The notes beneath the pieces are model-generated. The model saw only the letters and a program-made list of their open reading frames with translations. It searched no databases and had not been told where the DNA came from. This document shows, piece by piece, positions 33,915 to 44,588 of a DNA stretch of 64,000 nt. Every line of letters starts with the position of its first letter. Position 1 is the first letter of the stretch. The translations under genes were made by a program, and so were the position numbers. This stretch comes from Diaporthe sp. PMI_573 (Eukaryota > Ascomycota > Sordariomycetes > Diaporthales > Diaporthaceae): the NCBI GenBank assembly GCA_021399435.1, contig JAJTUP010000034.1, positions 620,001 through 684,000 on the forward strand, in the 5' to 3' direction.

Positions 33915-35839
33915 ATGGATTACAGCGCCTCGGTCCACGATGCCGACCACCCCACAGGCTCTTCGCCTTGGAGCCACTCACCGGCCCCTTCTCCTCATGC
34001 CCACCGGACGACCTTCGGCGCAGTAGCGGACGAACCCCCGGCGTCGCCACACCGTTTTGGTTCAGACGTCCCAAGCAACGGTTTCTCTGCAGACCACGAA
34101 GACGGAGGTTTCGGGCCATCAGACCATGGTTTCGGCAGACCGAGTACCGGCAGCACCGTTTCTGAGGCCGACACACAAACGCCTGCAGCAGAGACCGCAT
34201 CCGGGTCCGCATCGCCCGGGCTCCAGCCCGGAAATGTCTCGCCTTTGCAGCCCAACGATCCTAATCGGCTGTCCGGGGACACCGCGCGTGCTAGTCAAGA
34301 GCAGCCCCAGGCTCGGAAGCCAACGCAACCCGTATACAAGCTCCAAGCCAAGATCACTGGCCTCGAACGCGCGGCGCGCAAGGACCCTATTCTAAGATTC
34401 GATGTTCATGTGAGTCTTACTCTTTGTCCCATGCTGGCTATACATGTGAGTACATGCTAAAGGTAGACCTTTGTAGACCAATCTTCCCAAATTCCGAACG
34501 ACCCAATTTCGAGATGTCAGACGCCTGCACTCCGAGTTCGTTAAGCTAGCCGAGTACCTCATATCTGCGAATCCGGAAGCAATCGTTCCGGCAGTCCCTC
34601 CGCCTCTGACATCCGCTGGAGCTGGAACCGACGAGGATGAAATCAGGGTAAAGGCGCTGATGCAGCGCTGGTTTAACTACGTATGCAACAACGAAGTGCT
34701 CGCGAGAGACGACGAGATGGTCCTCTTCGTGGAAAGCGACTTCGGCTACAGCCCGATGGTGAAGAAAAAGCAACCCGCCACCGGCGTGCGGCGTAAGTTG
34801 CTGAAGCAGTTCGCACCGCCTCCGGATGACACCCCTGAGCTGTCTGAGGCTCGACCAATCGTGAAACTCTTTTATCTGGGATCTATGGATGCGGGCCACA
34901 AGGTCGACAAGCTAGTAAAAGCTCGTCGTGGTGAGTCATCTAACCATGGTACAAGGGGCCAGGTGCAAATACTAATGCAGTGAAGGGCTCGGTCTTGGGC
35001 AGTCCGAGTTTGGCGTCAGGCTTGGTAGTATGCACGTACAGGAACCACACCAGGGCCTGGCAAATGCGTACCGCAAACTTGGGAAGATTGTCCAGACAGT
35101 CGGAGACTCGCAGCAAGCGCAGGCTACCGCGGAGGCCTTCACCATCGGAGATCCCCTCCAGTACCACTCCTCGGATGCTTTCATTGTCAAGGAAACCTTG
35201 ACGAATCGCCAACTTCTTATTCGCGAGTTCCTGCAGGCGCAAGAAAACACGCGGAGCAAGCTAAACGCCGCAGATCGTCTAAAGGCCAGCTCAAATGTCC
35301 GCCGGGAAAAGGTGGACGAAGCAATTTCTCTGCTCGAGGACGCGAGACAGAACGAGGCCTACCTTTATCAAAAGACTAGGCGAGTGACACAGAACCTGGT
35401 CCAGGAACGTCACAAGTGGTTCACACGGACGGCTGCCGATCTGCGCGCCAGCATTCGCGAGTTTGTGTGCAAGGAAATCGAGGCCGAACGCAGGACTTTG
35501 GCCCTGCTTGAGAACGTACGGCCTGACGTGCGTGCCATTGACGCGTCTGGTGGACTGAGTCGGCTGGGCCGTGAGGCGCACCCGACAGTGCGTCGAACCA
35601 GCATGGCTTCAAGTCAGGGTCCCAAGGGGGATGCATGGAGCGGAGTACCAAGACGATCTGCTGATCCGATGGGAAGGGGCGCTTCCACCAGCTACATGGC
35701 CAACGTTGCTGAGGATGGGGACGGCGAGGAGGAGAGAACGAAAGCTCCCGCTGGCGGCTTGTCCGAACAGAATGAAGAGGACGACGACAGAGTGGATGCC
35801 CGCAATGCGGCGAGTCGGCTGGCTACGAGCACTTTCTAA
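33915..35839 (+). CDS. VPS17: Vps17, retromer sorting nexin (PX-BAR)
   Basis: Structure is join(33915..34409, 34477..34930, 34986..35839), 600 residues. The start MDYSASVHDADHPTGSSPWS lies after a leader. Residues 1-140 are Ser/Pro-rich and disordered. The PX domain (about 142-265) spans the first splice: VYKLQAKITGLE, LRFDVH-TNLPKFRTTQF, RLHSEFVKLAEYLIS. The second splice gives KARR-GLGLGQSEFGVRLGSM. The BAR-like coiled region runs about 330-510 (RREKVDEAISLLEDARQNEA and following). An acidic tail closes the protein. Vps17 pairs with Vps5 on endosomes and works with Vps26-29-35 in endosome-to-Golgi recycling. Intron 2 ends at TGAAG rather than the earlier CAG, which would shift the frame. 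Confidence 0.93.
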
Positions 35840-38800
35840 AGCTCGCACGCCAAGAGAATTTCCCGCTTTGAACCCTCGAGGGTATAAGCTTTGAATACGC
35901 ATGCATAGGTGCACACTCAAAAGCATTGGTCGGCAGGTTATTGTAATTATTGTATGTGAACCCATACCTCATCCTCACCGCAGCCTACGGCGTGGGGCCA
36001 CTCCTCAAAGTCTATCTTCAAAGAAGGCTTTAATCAACACAGAAGGGCGACATGGTCATTTCACCCGGCGGCTGAAGCCTCGTTGCATGATCCGGGTACG
36101 CCCATCTGGGAAACTGCCTATGGGAACATATCCATCCTATCATCGATGTTTGATTCCGCACGTCTACATAAGTGTACAATTTCAGGTTGAGCGCATATTT
36201 GCTTCTCTATCTAGACTCGTCTTGAAGTGATACGGCGCATATGACACCTGCATAATGACGGCTGCAGGCGCTCGAAGCGTTCTGGCTCCAGGCCCAAATA
36301 GGCCATTGTCCCCAAAGAGGGTATACAAAGATCAGTAGGGAGTACAGCAAGAATGCATGTGCAACGGCAACTGTGATTGCCTACCACGCCACCCTGGCAG
36401 TTTTTGTTGGCAGATGGCTGAGCAGCCGAGGAAATCGTCAGTCGGGTGCGTAGCCGGCGGATAGTCGGCTTGAGGGTGTGAGCCAGCTCTTCCTCTATCG
36501 ACTACACAGTTTCTTCTGACCTCCTGTCAAACGATGGTGCACCATTTCGGAAGCAGAGCCGAAGCGATGCATGCCACCGAGGTTCAACGAACTGCGGACA
36601 CTCTCTCATCCACCAGTGCCATTGCATGCATACCTTGGCAGATCCTTGACCGTTTACTGGACGACGTTTGTGACACGGGTAGCACGGCGGCAGCATCGCG
36701 GCCCTTCTCGGCAAGGCTCGACAGATGGTTGTCGGCTTTGGGCCTTGCCGCTGTCGGCTGGATCCTGCGGTGACGCCAAAGCTGCAGGCGCGAAGCGACC
36801 TCATGCATCTCGACGAGCGACTGCTGCGGTTGCTGCCGGCGCTGTTTGGGATTGCACCACTCACGACCCAGTCAGTCGAATATCACTTCTGCTTCTACCA
36901 CGGAGGAGGGTTGACTATGATGAGACACGACTGCACACAGGCTTTCGATCGCTGTGGCTTCACACAAGAATGATATGCCGTCCACCTCGAGCCACGATCC
37001 GAATCCCCCGGTGACGGGCTTGCATCAGTATACGATACCACCTGTCCAATGAAGTCCGACATCGCTGGCTTCTGGTGATGCCACCATTAGTTGCTGTGCT
37101 ATCACTGATGAAGCCCTGCCGGCCTTGGTTCAACAGCCCTTGGATAGCTGCAGTCTGCATATCTTGTATCAGGTTTGGGCCTCGCAGTCGGCTCACCGAC
37201 GGTCCACCGGCAAGTCGCGCCGCTCTGCTTCAGGCTGGATTTTCCCGTCCTTGCAGATTCAGGTCTCGCAGTAACCCCTCCGGCTTGTTGCGGCTGGTGG
37301 ATCAAATGCAGTCGGTGCAGCGCACTTATCCCACGATGGACTGTGTCCTAGACACAAGCCATTGCAGATGCATGCATCATGTAGCAGCTCGCGGGAGGTC
37401 CGATATGGCAGACAAGCCAATTGTCCACGCCGTCACTGACGACGCTGTCACAAGCTTGCGCATTCCGGTCTCAAGATAGGGTTGGATGCCATGACTGGAG
37501 GAGTCGACCCTCTCAAGATGCTCAATACATGCCACAAACAGTTGGCGTTGCGTGAGCCGCGACATCTCGATGCTATCATTTTCGACGCCGATCTCTCACT
37601 TGTGACAGCGCTTCGAGAGATTTTGCGCTGCCCTCCCAATACCGAACACACGTGCCGGCTCTCAAAATCACTCTCGACTAAGACGTCGTTCCTTTTGACC
37701 GCCCTACGCTTGCGAAATACCCGGTACGGGGCGACCATTCTTGCTTCCGACCGTCGAAGCCTCCAATCTCCTGCAGGGCACACCCATACCCATGCGGGCA
37801 ACGTGCAGACCCTTGAGTATATTGAGGGCTGCCTCCTGGGAATCCTCTCGCAAAATGCGAGGGCCCCAGGTCTATTACTGTGCCCCTCTCTCGTCGCCTA
37901 TTCCATTTCTGTCTCTTCTCCTACAACGGTGCCTGAAGACCCGTTCCTTGCTCTCGCAGCACCGGCTTACGCAAATAGCCCGAACACGAGCGCCTTCGCT
38001 CAAAGCATCCTCACGGCTTCTGGGTTTCCACCTTGGCTGTCATGCAGGTCGCATTGGTGACACAGGAGGCAGACCGCCTTGGATTCTGCATGTCTCGGTA
38101 GTGCTTCGGCTGCTTCTAAGTACAGGCAGCCCCACTACCATAATCGATTCACAACACTACCCACACACCCCATGTGCTCCCATCAGAACATGCCTGCTCG
38201 AGTGGCGCGGCCCCTGTTTGTCCAACGATCCTGGCTCAACATCCTCACTACGGTCGTGCGTGCTCCCATCTGGGTTGCCCAGGCCGAGCTCTTGCAGCGA
38301 ACCATTCTCGCAATTGGTGCTCGTGACCGAACTCGCTGCCAGCGTTGCTTTTGTGGATGATGAGCACCACACTGTACTTGAAGCAAAGAACCATTGAGAT
38401 AAGATTCATCCGGATTCCTGCACAAGCCATGTGTCATAAGGCATACAGCATCTTAGTACACATGGTCTAGGTTTTGCGCTCCTCTCTTTGAACAGTAATC
38501 GACATGCCCCTCTCTTTCAATATCAGAATGGCCTCATCACATGCGATCACCTCATTGCGGCGAGACAGCATCGTGCTTGGACCATGGTACTCACCCTCGC
38601 CTCTTTCATAATTGCTGGCAGCTGGCATACTCGGCCTGCAGTTTTGAAATTCGAGAAGAGCTGCGGATAACTATTCTTCCTGCTGAGCGGCAGCCCACCG
38701 GAGCTTGTTGACCTTGATCTCCAGGGTTTACAAGGCCTGGTTGCCGTGCCATCTGTTTCCTGCAATGGTACGCACTCAGATGATATCCCATATGGCTCAA

Positions 38801-39714
38801 ATCCATGGGCTGTTTCTTATTTCCCATCGTCTTATGCATCAAATCATCGATATCACGGTACATCGCGGCTGTATGGATATCCCAATACTCATGCACGGAG
38901 TGCTGCCCAGCATGCATCTGAACTGCAGAGACCCATGCACTTTTCTACTTCCGCCTAAACCTGGTCCAGTGGACGGGTTGTAAGAGAGCCAAACTATGCT
39001 TTGACCAGGGGCCTGTCTCTACCTCTGCTAAATAGGCTCGGGCACGAGCGAATATCCTTGCCTCCGCAGCATCAAGCTCCGTCCATTGTCTGATAAGTCG
39101 TCGAGCGATGACTGGCGGGCTCCTAGCATGTCTAACGCTGCTCTCATGCCCTTTGAATCAACCAGAGGAAGTTCATCCGGTCCTTGCGCCACTCACCCCT
39201 GGCATACTTTCAAGTGGATAGCCTTTGCTTCCCCTCGACCTTTCCCATCTTGTCTCGCGAATACAGGAAGGGCAACATGTGTGGGCATGCAACATGGTGC
39301 GCGCCAACCCATACCTACCAGAGCCTAGAAGACCTCTGGCTCATCGGGACGAAAGCTCCAAGATGAGCATCTCAAGCCGTATACCACCCTTGGCCCTGCA
39401 TAGGTACTCACTCAGGACGTGGCATATTCGGAAGTGCGGACGCAGAGATAAATGGCATTCCTCCTTCAGGACACCGACTCCCTCCCTTCTCTTCTCATCT
39501 TCCATCACTCCAGCATATTTCCTGCACTCCTGTCTGAGAAGAATATTACCTGCATTTTGACGACTGGTACTCACAGCTGCTTCTCCAATTGCCTGGCCCA
39601 GGGGACACCTGCCCCCACGAAGTGTTCCTCTGCCTCGGGTCTCCTTCCCTGACCCCACCAATACACGCCCACGAAGCCACCCTCCCATCCCGCACTCATC
39701 CCACGTCTAAAAGC
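35840..39714. other. 3.9 kb stretch with no supportable gene
   Basis: This is the longest gap in the window. Open frames of up to 218 codons (37741-38397 plus; 37482-38060 plus) overlap in different frames, show no known motif, and have no companion splice structure. CATG and TGCA words are frequent by eye, but I did not see the TpA excess expected of repeat-induced point mutation. No tRNA, 5S rRNA, transposase or terminal repeats were recognised. It may be a promoter region for the dehydrogenase, a non-coding transcript, or decayed sequence. Confidence 0.5.
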
Positions 39715-41293
39715 ATGGCGCCGTCTGCCATGGTCCAACATGAGATTCAGCCCCTGCACCTGCCCCATGCCGGGGCCTCAAAGATCAGTGCGTCTGTCCT
39801 ACACGGACCAAAGGACCTGCGATTGGTGAGTTTTGGGGGTGCTTCATCTGTTTCTTTGGTTCGGGCTCCCACCGTGTTGCCAGTCTTACCGTTACACAAG
39901 ATCTCAGGCCTTGCTAGTCCGGAACACAAAACTCGTACCTATTTCGGGAAGCGGAGCTTGTGGGCTGACAGCAGAGCCGCGTGCCTTCTTTTAACGACCG
40001 AGTCGCTAACCAAGAGCCTATAGGAGTCCAGGACTCTCGGCGAGCCGGCGCTGGGCGAGCTTCAAGTAGCCCTGCGTTCCACGGGTATATGTGGCTCGGA
40101 TGTGTCTTACTACAAGAAATTCGCGAATGGCGATCTCTGTGCCTGCCAGCCACTCTCGCTCGGCCATGAGTCCTCCGGGGTCGTGGTAGCCATTGGCCCT
40201 CAGGTGCGTGGCTTCGCAGTGGGAGACCGCGTTGCCTTGGAGGTCGGCGTGCCTTGTGGACAGTGTTCCACATGTCGCAAAGGGCGATATAACCTCTGCA
40301 AGAAGATGAGGTTCAGGAGCAGCGCGAAGTCTTTCCCCCACTTCCAGGGCACGCTCCAGGATAGAATTAATCACCCGGCGATATGGTGTCACAAGTAAGT
40401 ACCGGTACCACACGATCGGAAAGTGAGGCTAATTGTACTGACTTGCAATCGAAAGGCTCCCTGAAAACGTCTCATTCGACGCAGCCGCTCTCCTCGAGCC
40501 GCTGTCAGTCGCCATACACGCCAGGAACCGCGCGCAACCCGAGACCGGCTCCACGGCCCTGGTGCTCGGCGCGGGGACAGTCGGCCTTCTGACGGCAGCC
40601 ATGGCCCGGCAGTCAGGCTGCACGACAGTGACGGTCTGCGACGTGGACCAGGGCCGCGTCGACTACGCGCTCGAAAAGGGCTTCGCGACCCACGGTTACG
40701 TCGTGCCGCGGCCCCTGCACGCCTCCTCCAGTAGCTCCTCCGTCTCCGGGGCGTCGACCCCGGGCGGCGTGGCAGACGGGGCGGTGACGCCCGCCAGCAG
40801 CATCTTCTCGACGCTGGACGGCAGGCTCGAGGGGGCCAGGGCGACCGCGGCGGACATCATCGCCGCCTCGTTCAGGACCTACTCCTCCTCGCCGCCGCTG
40901 GCCGACGATGAGGACGAGGATGACGGCTTCGATGTCACGTTCGAGTGTACGGGCAAGGAGGTGTGCATGCACACGGCCCTGTACGCGACGAGGCCTGGCG
41001 GCAAGGTGATCATGGTCGGCATGGGGACGCCGATCCAGACGCTCCCCATGTCGGTGGCGCACCTGCGCGAGGTGGACATCCTGGGCATCTTCCGCTACGC
41101 CAACACGTACGCCACGGGGATCCGCCTGCTGTGCGCCCAGAAGAGGGGCGGCGCCTTTGGGCTGCCCAGCCTGGACGACATGGTCACACACCGGTTCAAG
41201 GGGCTCGAAAACGCGCGCCAGGCGTTTGAGCTGGCTGGGCGGACGGTCGATGACGAGGGGAGGGTGGTGTTGAAGGTGGTTATTGAGGCGTGA
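39715..41293 (+). CDS. zinc-dependent polyol (sorbitol/xylitol-type) dehydrogenase with Ser-rich insert
   Basis: Structure is join(39715..39825, 40024..40394, 40456..41293), 439 residues. The medium-chain dehydrogenase fold is clear. TGICGSDVSYYKKF supplies catalytic-zinc ligand Cys60, and GHES supplies His85-Glu86. Structural-zinc cysteines are 115, 118, 121 and 129 (CGQCSTCRKGRYNLC). GTLQDRINHPAIWCHK-LPEN crosses the second splice. The NAD-binding motif is GAGTVG near 199, followed by CDVDQGR. Residues 245-318 form an insert rich in Ser, Ala and Asp/Glu where relatives carry a shorter segment. FECTG and RPGGKVIMVGMGTPIQTLPM close the fold. It should oxidise a polyol to a ketose with NAD+; xylitol, sorbitol or L-arabinitol cannot be separated from sequence. 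Intron 1 is long (198 bases). Confidence 0.87.
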
Positions 41294-42381
41294 TTCCGTT
41301 TGATACTCGCATTTTCTCATCTGTTGTCTCCTTTGCACATCGGCCCTCAAGATGGGCTCACTCCTGATTGGGGCCGCTATAATCTAACAAGAGCGTAACT
41401 GTAGTCCAGCTTCCTGTTCACCAGGGAAACTATCTGATAGCGCCTGCTTAGATCTTAGAACACATCTTATCTCTCTACACGCCTGAATCGACGGGTACAT
41501 GCAGCCAGATGCGAGACGCAGGAACTGTAGATGCCGAATTGTAAAGAAAATGTGTAGGCGCATGACCAGACGTCTTTCTGAGAAAATGGGGCCTGTTCGC
41601 GTTCACATACTGGAGCCACTACCTACCTACCTAGGTATGTAGATTTCATGTGTTCCATGCTGCAGGTGTCTTCACCGCAGATCAGGCCATTGGTATCTTG
41701 GGGGAAAAAGGTCCCCAGCCGGAACTTGTTGCTACTATTTTCTGAAGGACAATGGTGTAGTTGGTATTCGGAGCAGCAAAAATGACGGACACAATCCACT
41801 TTGGGCAGTAGATTACGAAGCTTTAGAAGTGACGCTGGCTGGCGGTCGCATACATCTCTACCAAGCCAAACACGCTCGACTTCGCTGCAATCAGGACTGC
41901 AAAGCCGGCCAGCACGTTGACAGATCCATGATTTGTCTGTTTTTTTTCTATTTAGGAAAAGTATGGACGTCTTACTCTAAAATCTTCATTGTTACATCAG
42001 AATGACCACGAGTGCAGTTGTTTCCATTTGTGCCGGCCACAAGGGCAAGACCAGCAGAGTCGAAACGCTCTGTCACTCGATCTCTGAGGGCTCCTCGGAC
42101 AGCCGTCTGACCACAATGGGTCGAGATGAAAACGACGACCATCAAATCGTGAGGGCCTCTCGGCCCCGGGGCCGGCCTGAGCAGTGAAATCTTCTCCTAA
42201 ACCGTCCTCCACGGCAAAGGATTCAGAATACAAGGTCTATAAGGTATGACCAATCCCCTTTCCGGTGCCCTAGAACGCCGTGCTCTTCCATGATTCTCGT
42301 AAATGCCATAATACCAATTGCCTTCTCAACGCCAGCCCTACTAATAAAGATTCGTACGCAAGGGACGAGAAGGGCGGTCTT
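41294..42381. other. intergenic between convergent dehydrogenase and CSN6 genes
   Basis: 1088 bases holding two 3' UTRs. A perfect TACCTAGGTA palindrome, preceded by extra TACC units, lies at 41620-41642. A 61-codon ATG frame at 42002-42187 has no recognisable features. Confidence 0.55.
41620..41642. repeat. TACC repeat ending in palindrome TACCTAGGTA
   Basis: Three TACC units run into the perfect palindrome at 41628-41637. The same palindrome occurs at 27996-28005. It can fold into a short hairpin. Confidence 0.65.
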
Positions 42382-43638
42382 CTACATCAAATCGCCAGCT
42401 GCAGACAATGATCCAGGTCGACCGCCCTTGCTGTGCTGCTGAGAATTGCCAAACCCAGGTACTTGAGAAGCGAACGCAGCCACTCGCTGGCTGTTGTGAG
42501 TCTTCTCGGTCTCAATGGCGTGGAACTTCTTGCCAATGTCTCTGGTGTCACCGGCTCGGTTCATGAGCTCAGTGAGCAGTTGGATCGTGCTGACATCGTT
42601 CTCCTCGCTCAGAAGTTCCTCCTGGAAAGCCTTCGCATCAGATGGCTCGACAATGTTCAGACGGTGAACAAGTGCCTGCACGAGACGTAGCAAGGTTTGG
42701 GAAGGTTCAGTGTGGTCGCCAGCGGCAACCTCGGTGTTGACCTCGTCCATGTACGGGGGAGGAAGCTTCTGCAAATACTTGATGATGAGGTCGATCCTCG
42801 CCTGCAACATCTTGATAGCATTGGCCTTGGTGGTGAGGGCCGAAATCATCTCCTCGTCCTCCTTGGACAAGGCCACAGTCTCAGGGTCAACTCCCTCGTC
42901 CTGGTTCGCAGCCTCCTTTGCCTTGCCCTTCCCTCTGCCTTGAACGTCAAGCTTCAGAAGCTCCTCTTGGACTCGCTCCGAGGCAGCATTGGCAGCGGCA
43001 CCAGCAACCGAGGTCATGCCGATCATTTCGGCCTCGTGCGTTTCGACGGTGAAGGGAAGCTCCCTGAATTTGAGCTTCAGCTGAGAGTCGCCATCTTTCA
43101 TCTCTTTGTCCTCGCCCTCTGTAGTGGTATCTTTGGCCGCGCCGTCGACTTCGTACGCGGTCTCGTAGACGGTAAAGGGCAGCTTTCCACCAACAGACTC
43201 CTCGCCGACCTCCTCTCTGTGGAAGCCGAGCAGGACGGCGGATTCATTGTAGGAGAGAATCTGGTTGTGGATTGGAAGAACGTGGTTGCCTGGTCCGGTT
43301 CGGGGGTTCACTGTGAACCAGCCCACCAGGTCGAGGGTGCGATCCTTGTGCACGAGTCTCACTATGATTTCAGGTCAGCACGGTCGACAGTCGTGGGGTC
43401 GCTGGAAACCAGACTTACTCTGCTCCAGACGAGTCTCGAACCAGAGGGGCTCTAAGGTGACTTGGTCTCCATTCAGCAGTGTCTTCACCTCGTAGGCGTG
43501 CTCGATCGTCGCCTCCCGCCCATTTTGCTGGCCGAACAGTGCTCCAACGATCGGGCCCGGCTGCTTCCTCAGGTAGTGTCTCGTGACATAGTCACCGATG
43601 TTGATCACGGGCATCGGGTGCAGGATGACGGACTCCAT
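42382..43638 (-). CDS. csn6: CSN6, COP9 signalosome MPN subunit 6
   Basis: Structure is complement(join(42382..43361, 43419..43638)), 399 residues from the ATG at 43638. The MPN domain covers about residues 1-150: ILHPMPVINIGDYVTRHYLR, GPIVGALFGQQNGREATIEH, LDLVGWFTVNPRTGPG and HNQILSYNESAVLLGF. The HxH and Asp of the JAMM metalloprotease motif are absent, as expected of the non-catalytic MPN subunit. The 57-base intron (GTAAGT to ATAG) joins LEQ to MRLVHKDR. The C-terminal helical half (SKEDEEMISALTTKANAIKM) is the part that assembles with other subunits. The complex removes Nedd8 from cullins and controls development in fungi. The frame stays open upstream of 43638 without an in-frame ATG, so a small upstream first exon is possible. 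An eIF3f or Rpn8 identity fits less well. Confidence 0.86.
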
Positions 43639-44588
43639 GTTGGGCGAGTGGCAATATGCGTCCAGCTGCGAGTCGGGTTGATTGTGTGACAAGTGGGAGC
43701 TGCTGCTTTTTGCTGCGACGTGCCAGGCAGACGCGACTGCTGCACGTCAGTTTGGATGGGAGAGGTGGGTTTGGAGGGGCATACTGTGTATGCCGGTAAG
43801 CTGCCTCAGCTGCCTCTGATGAGGCAGCTTGTGCTGCTGGGCCCTTGCCCCTGCCCGTTCTTAGCGGGTCGCGGGGAAGTTGGCGATGGCCCGTGCGTTG
43901 CTCTGGACCCCAGCCCTCCCCAAGCTCAAGCTCTGGCAGGTACCCAGGTACAGGGTCTCATACTGTCAATTTCACAGCCACGTTATGGCTTGCCCACCTT
44001 TTTATCTGATTATCCCGTAGGAAATTGTTCCACGAAAGGATATTCCATAGGAGGCTGTCCCAAAGGAGATCATCACACAGAAGGTTGGGCAGTGAGTATT
44101 GCCCAGGCTGTCCAGTATACATGCTGTGGCCGTGGAGAGCACCATTGACAAATTTTAATAAATGTGGCACAACCTTGCGTGATTCTCGTCCATGTGAAAT
44201 TGGAGGTACTCTTCATTATTTTTTTGGGGCAGATAAGTTGAAACCAGATGTGTGGGCATTTCCAAAGTCACCTGTTTGTTTCATCAATGTCGTGGTTCTA
44301 GTTTATCTATGGCAACTCGCAGAGCGTGAACACAATTCTTTTTCTTTGGAGGACTGATTTGGAAGAATAAGAGTTCCCAAGAGATAGACAGAACAAGTGG
44401 TTTTGCAAATTCACCACATGGTCTCCCATTCTACCTATGTGGGTATTGATTTGACTGACCTTCTTTGCCCCTCTCAGACCGCAACTGAAGACAAGGAGAT
44501 GCATGAAGGACTCTTGACCTGACCTGGCCCGTCTTTATCAAGTTTACCATATTCTTTCAAGCACAAGGCCACAGGCAAGATATTTGAA
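43639..44588. other. intergenic upstream of CSN6 and of the following disordered-protein gene
   Basis: 950 bases, divergent promoters. Contains a direct duplication of GAGGCAGCT-like sequence near 43802-43830 and a near-palindrome TACCCAGGTA at 43941-43950. A missing first exon of CSN6 could lie within the first 150 bases. Confidence 0.5.

Noticed and set aside
37482..38397. Overlapping 192- and 218-codon frames in the large gene-free stretch
   Set aside because: They overlap in different frames, have no motif or splice partner, and show composition like non-coding DNA.
35840..39714. A RIP-degraded transposon
   Set aside because: I saw no long TpA-rich stretches, transposase fragments, target-site duplications or terminal repeats. 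Proper indices would need computing.
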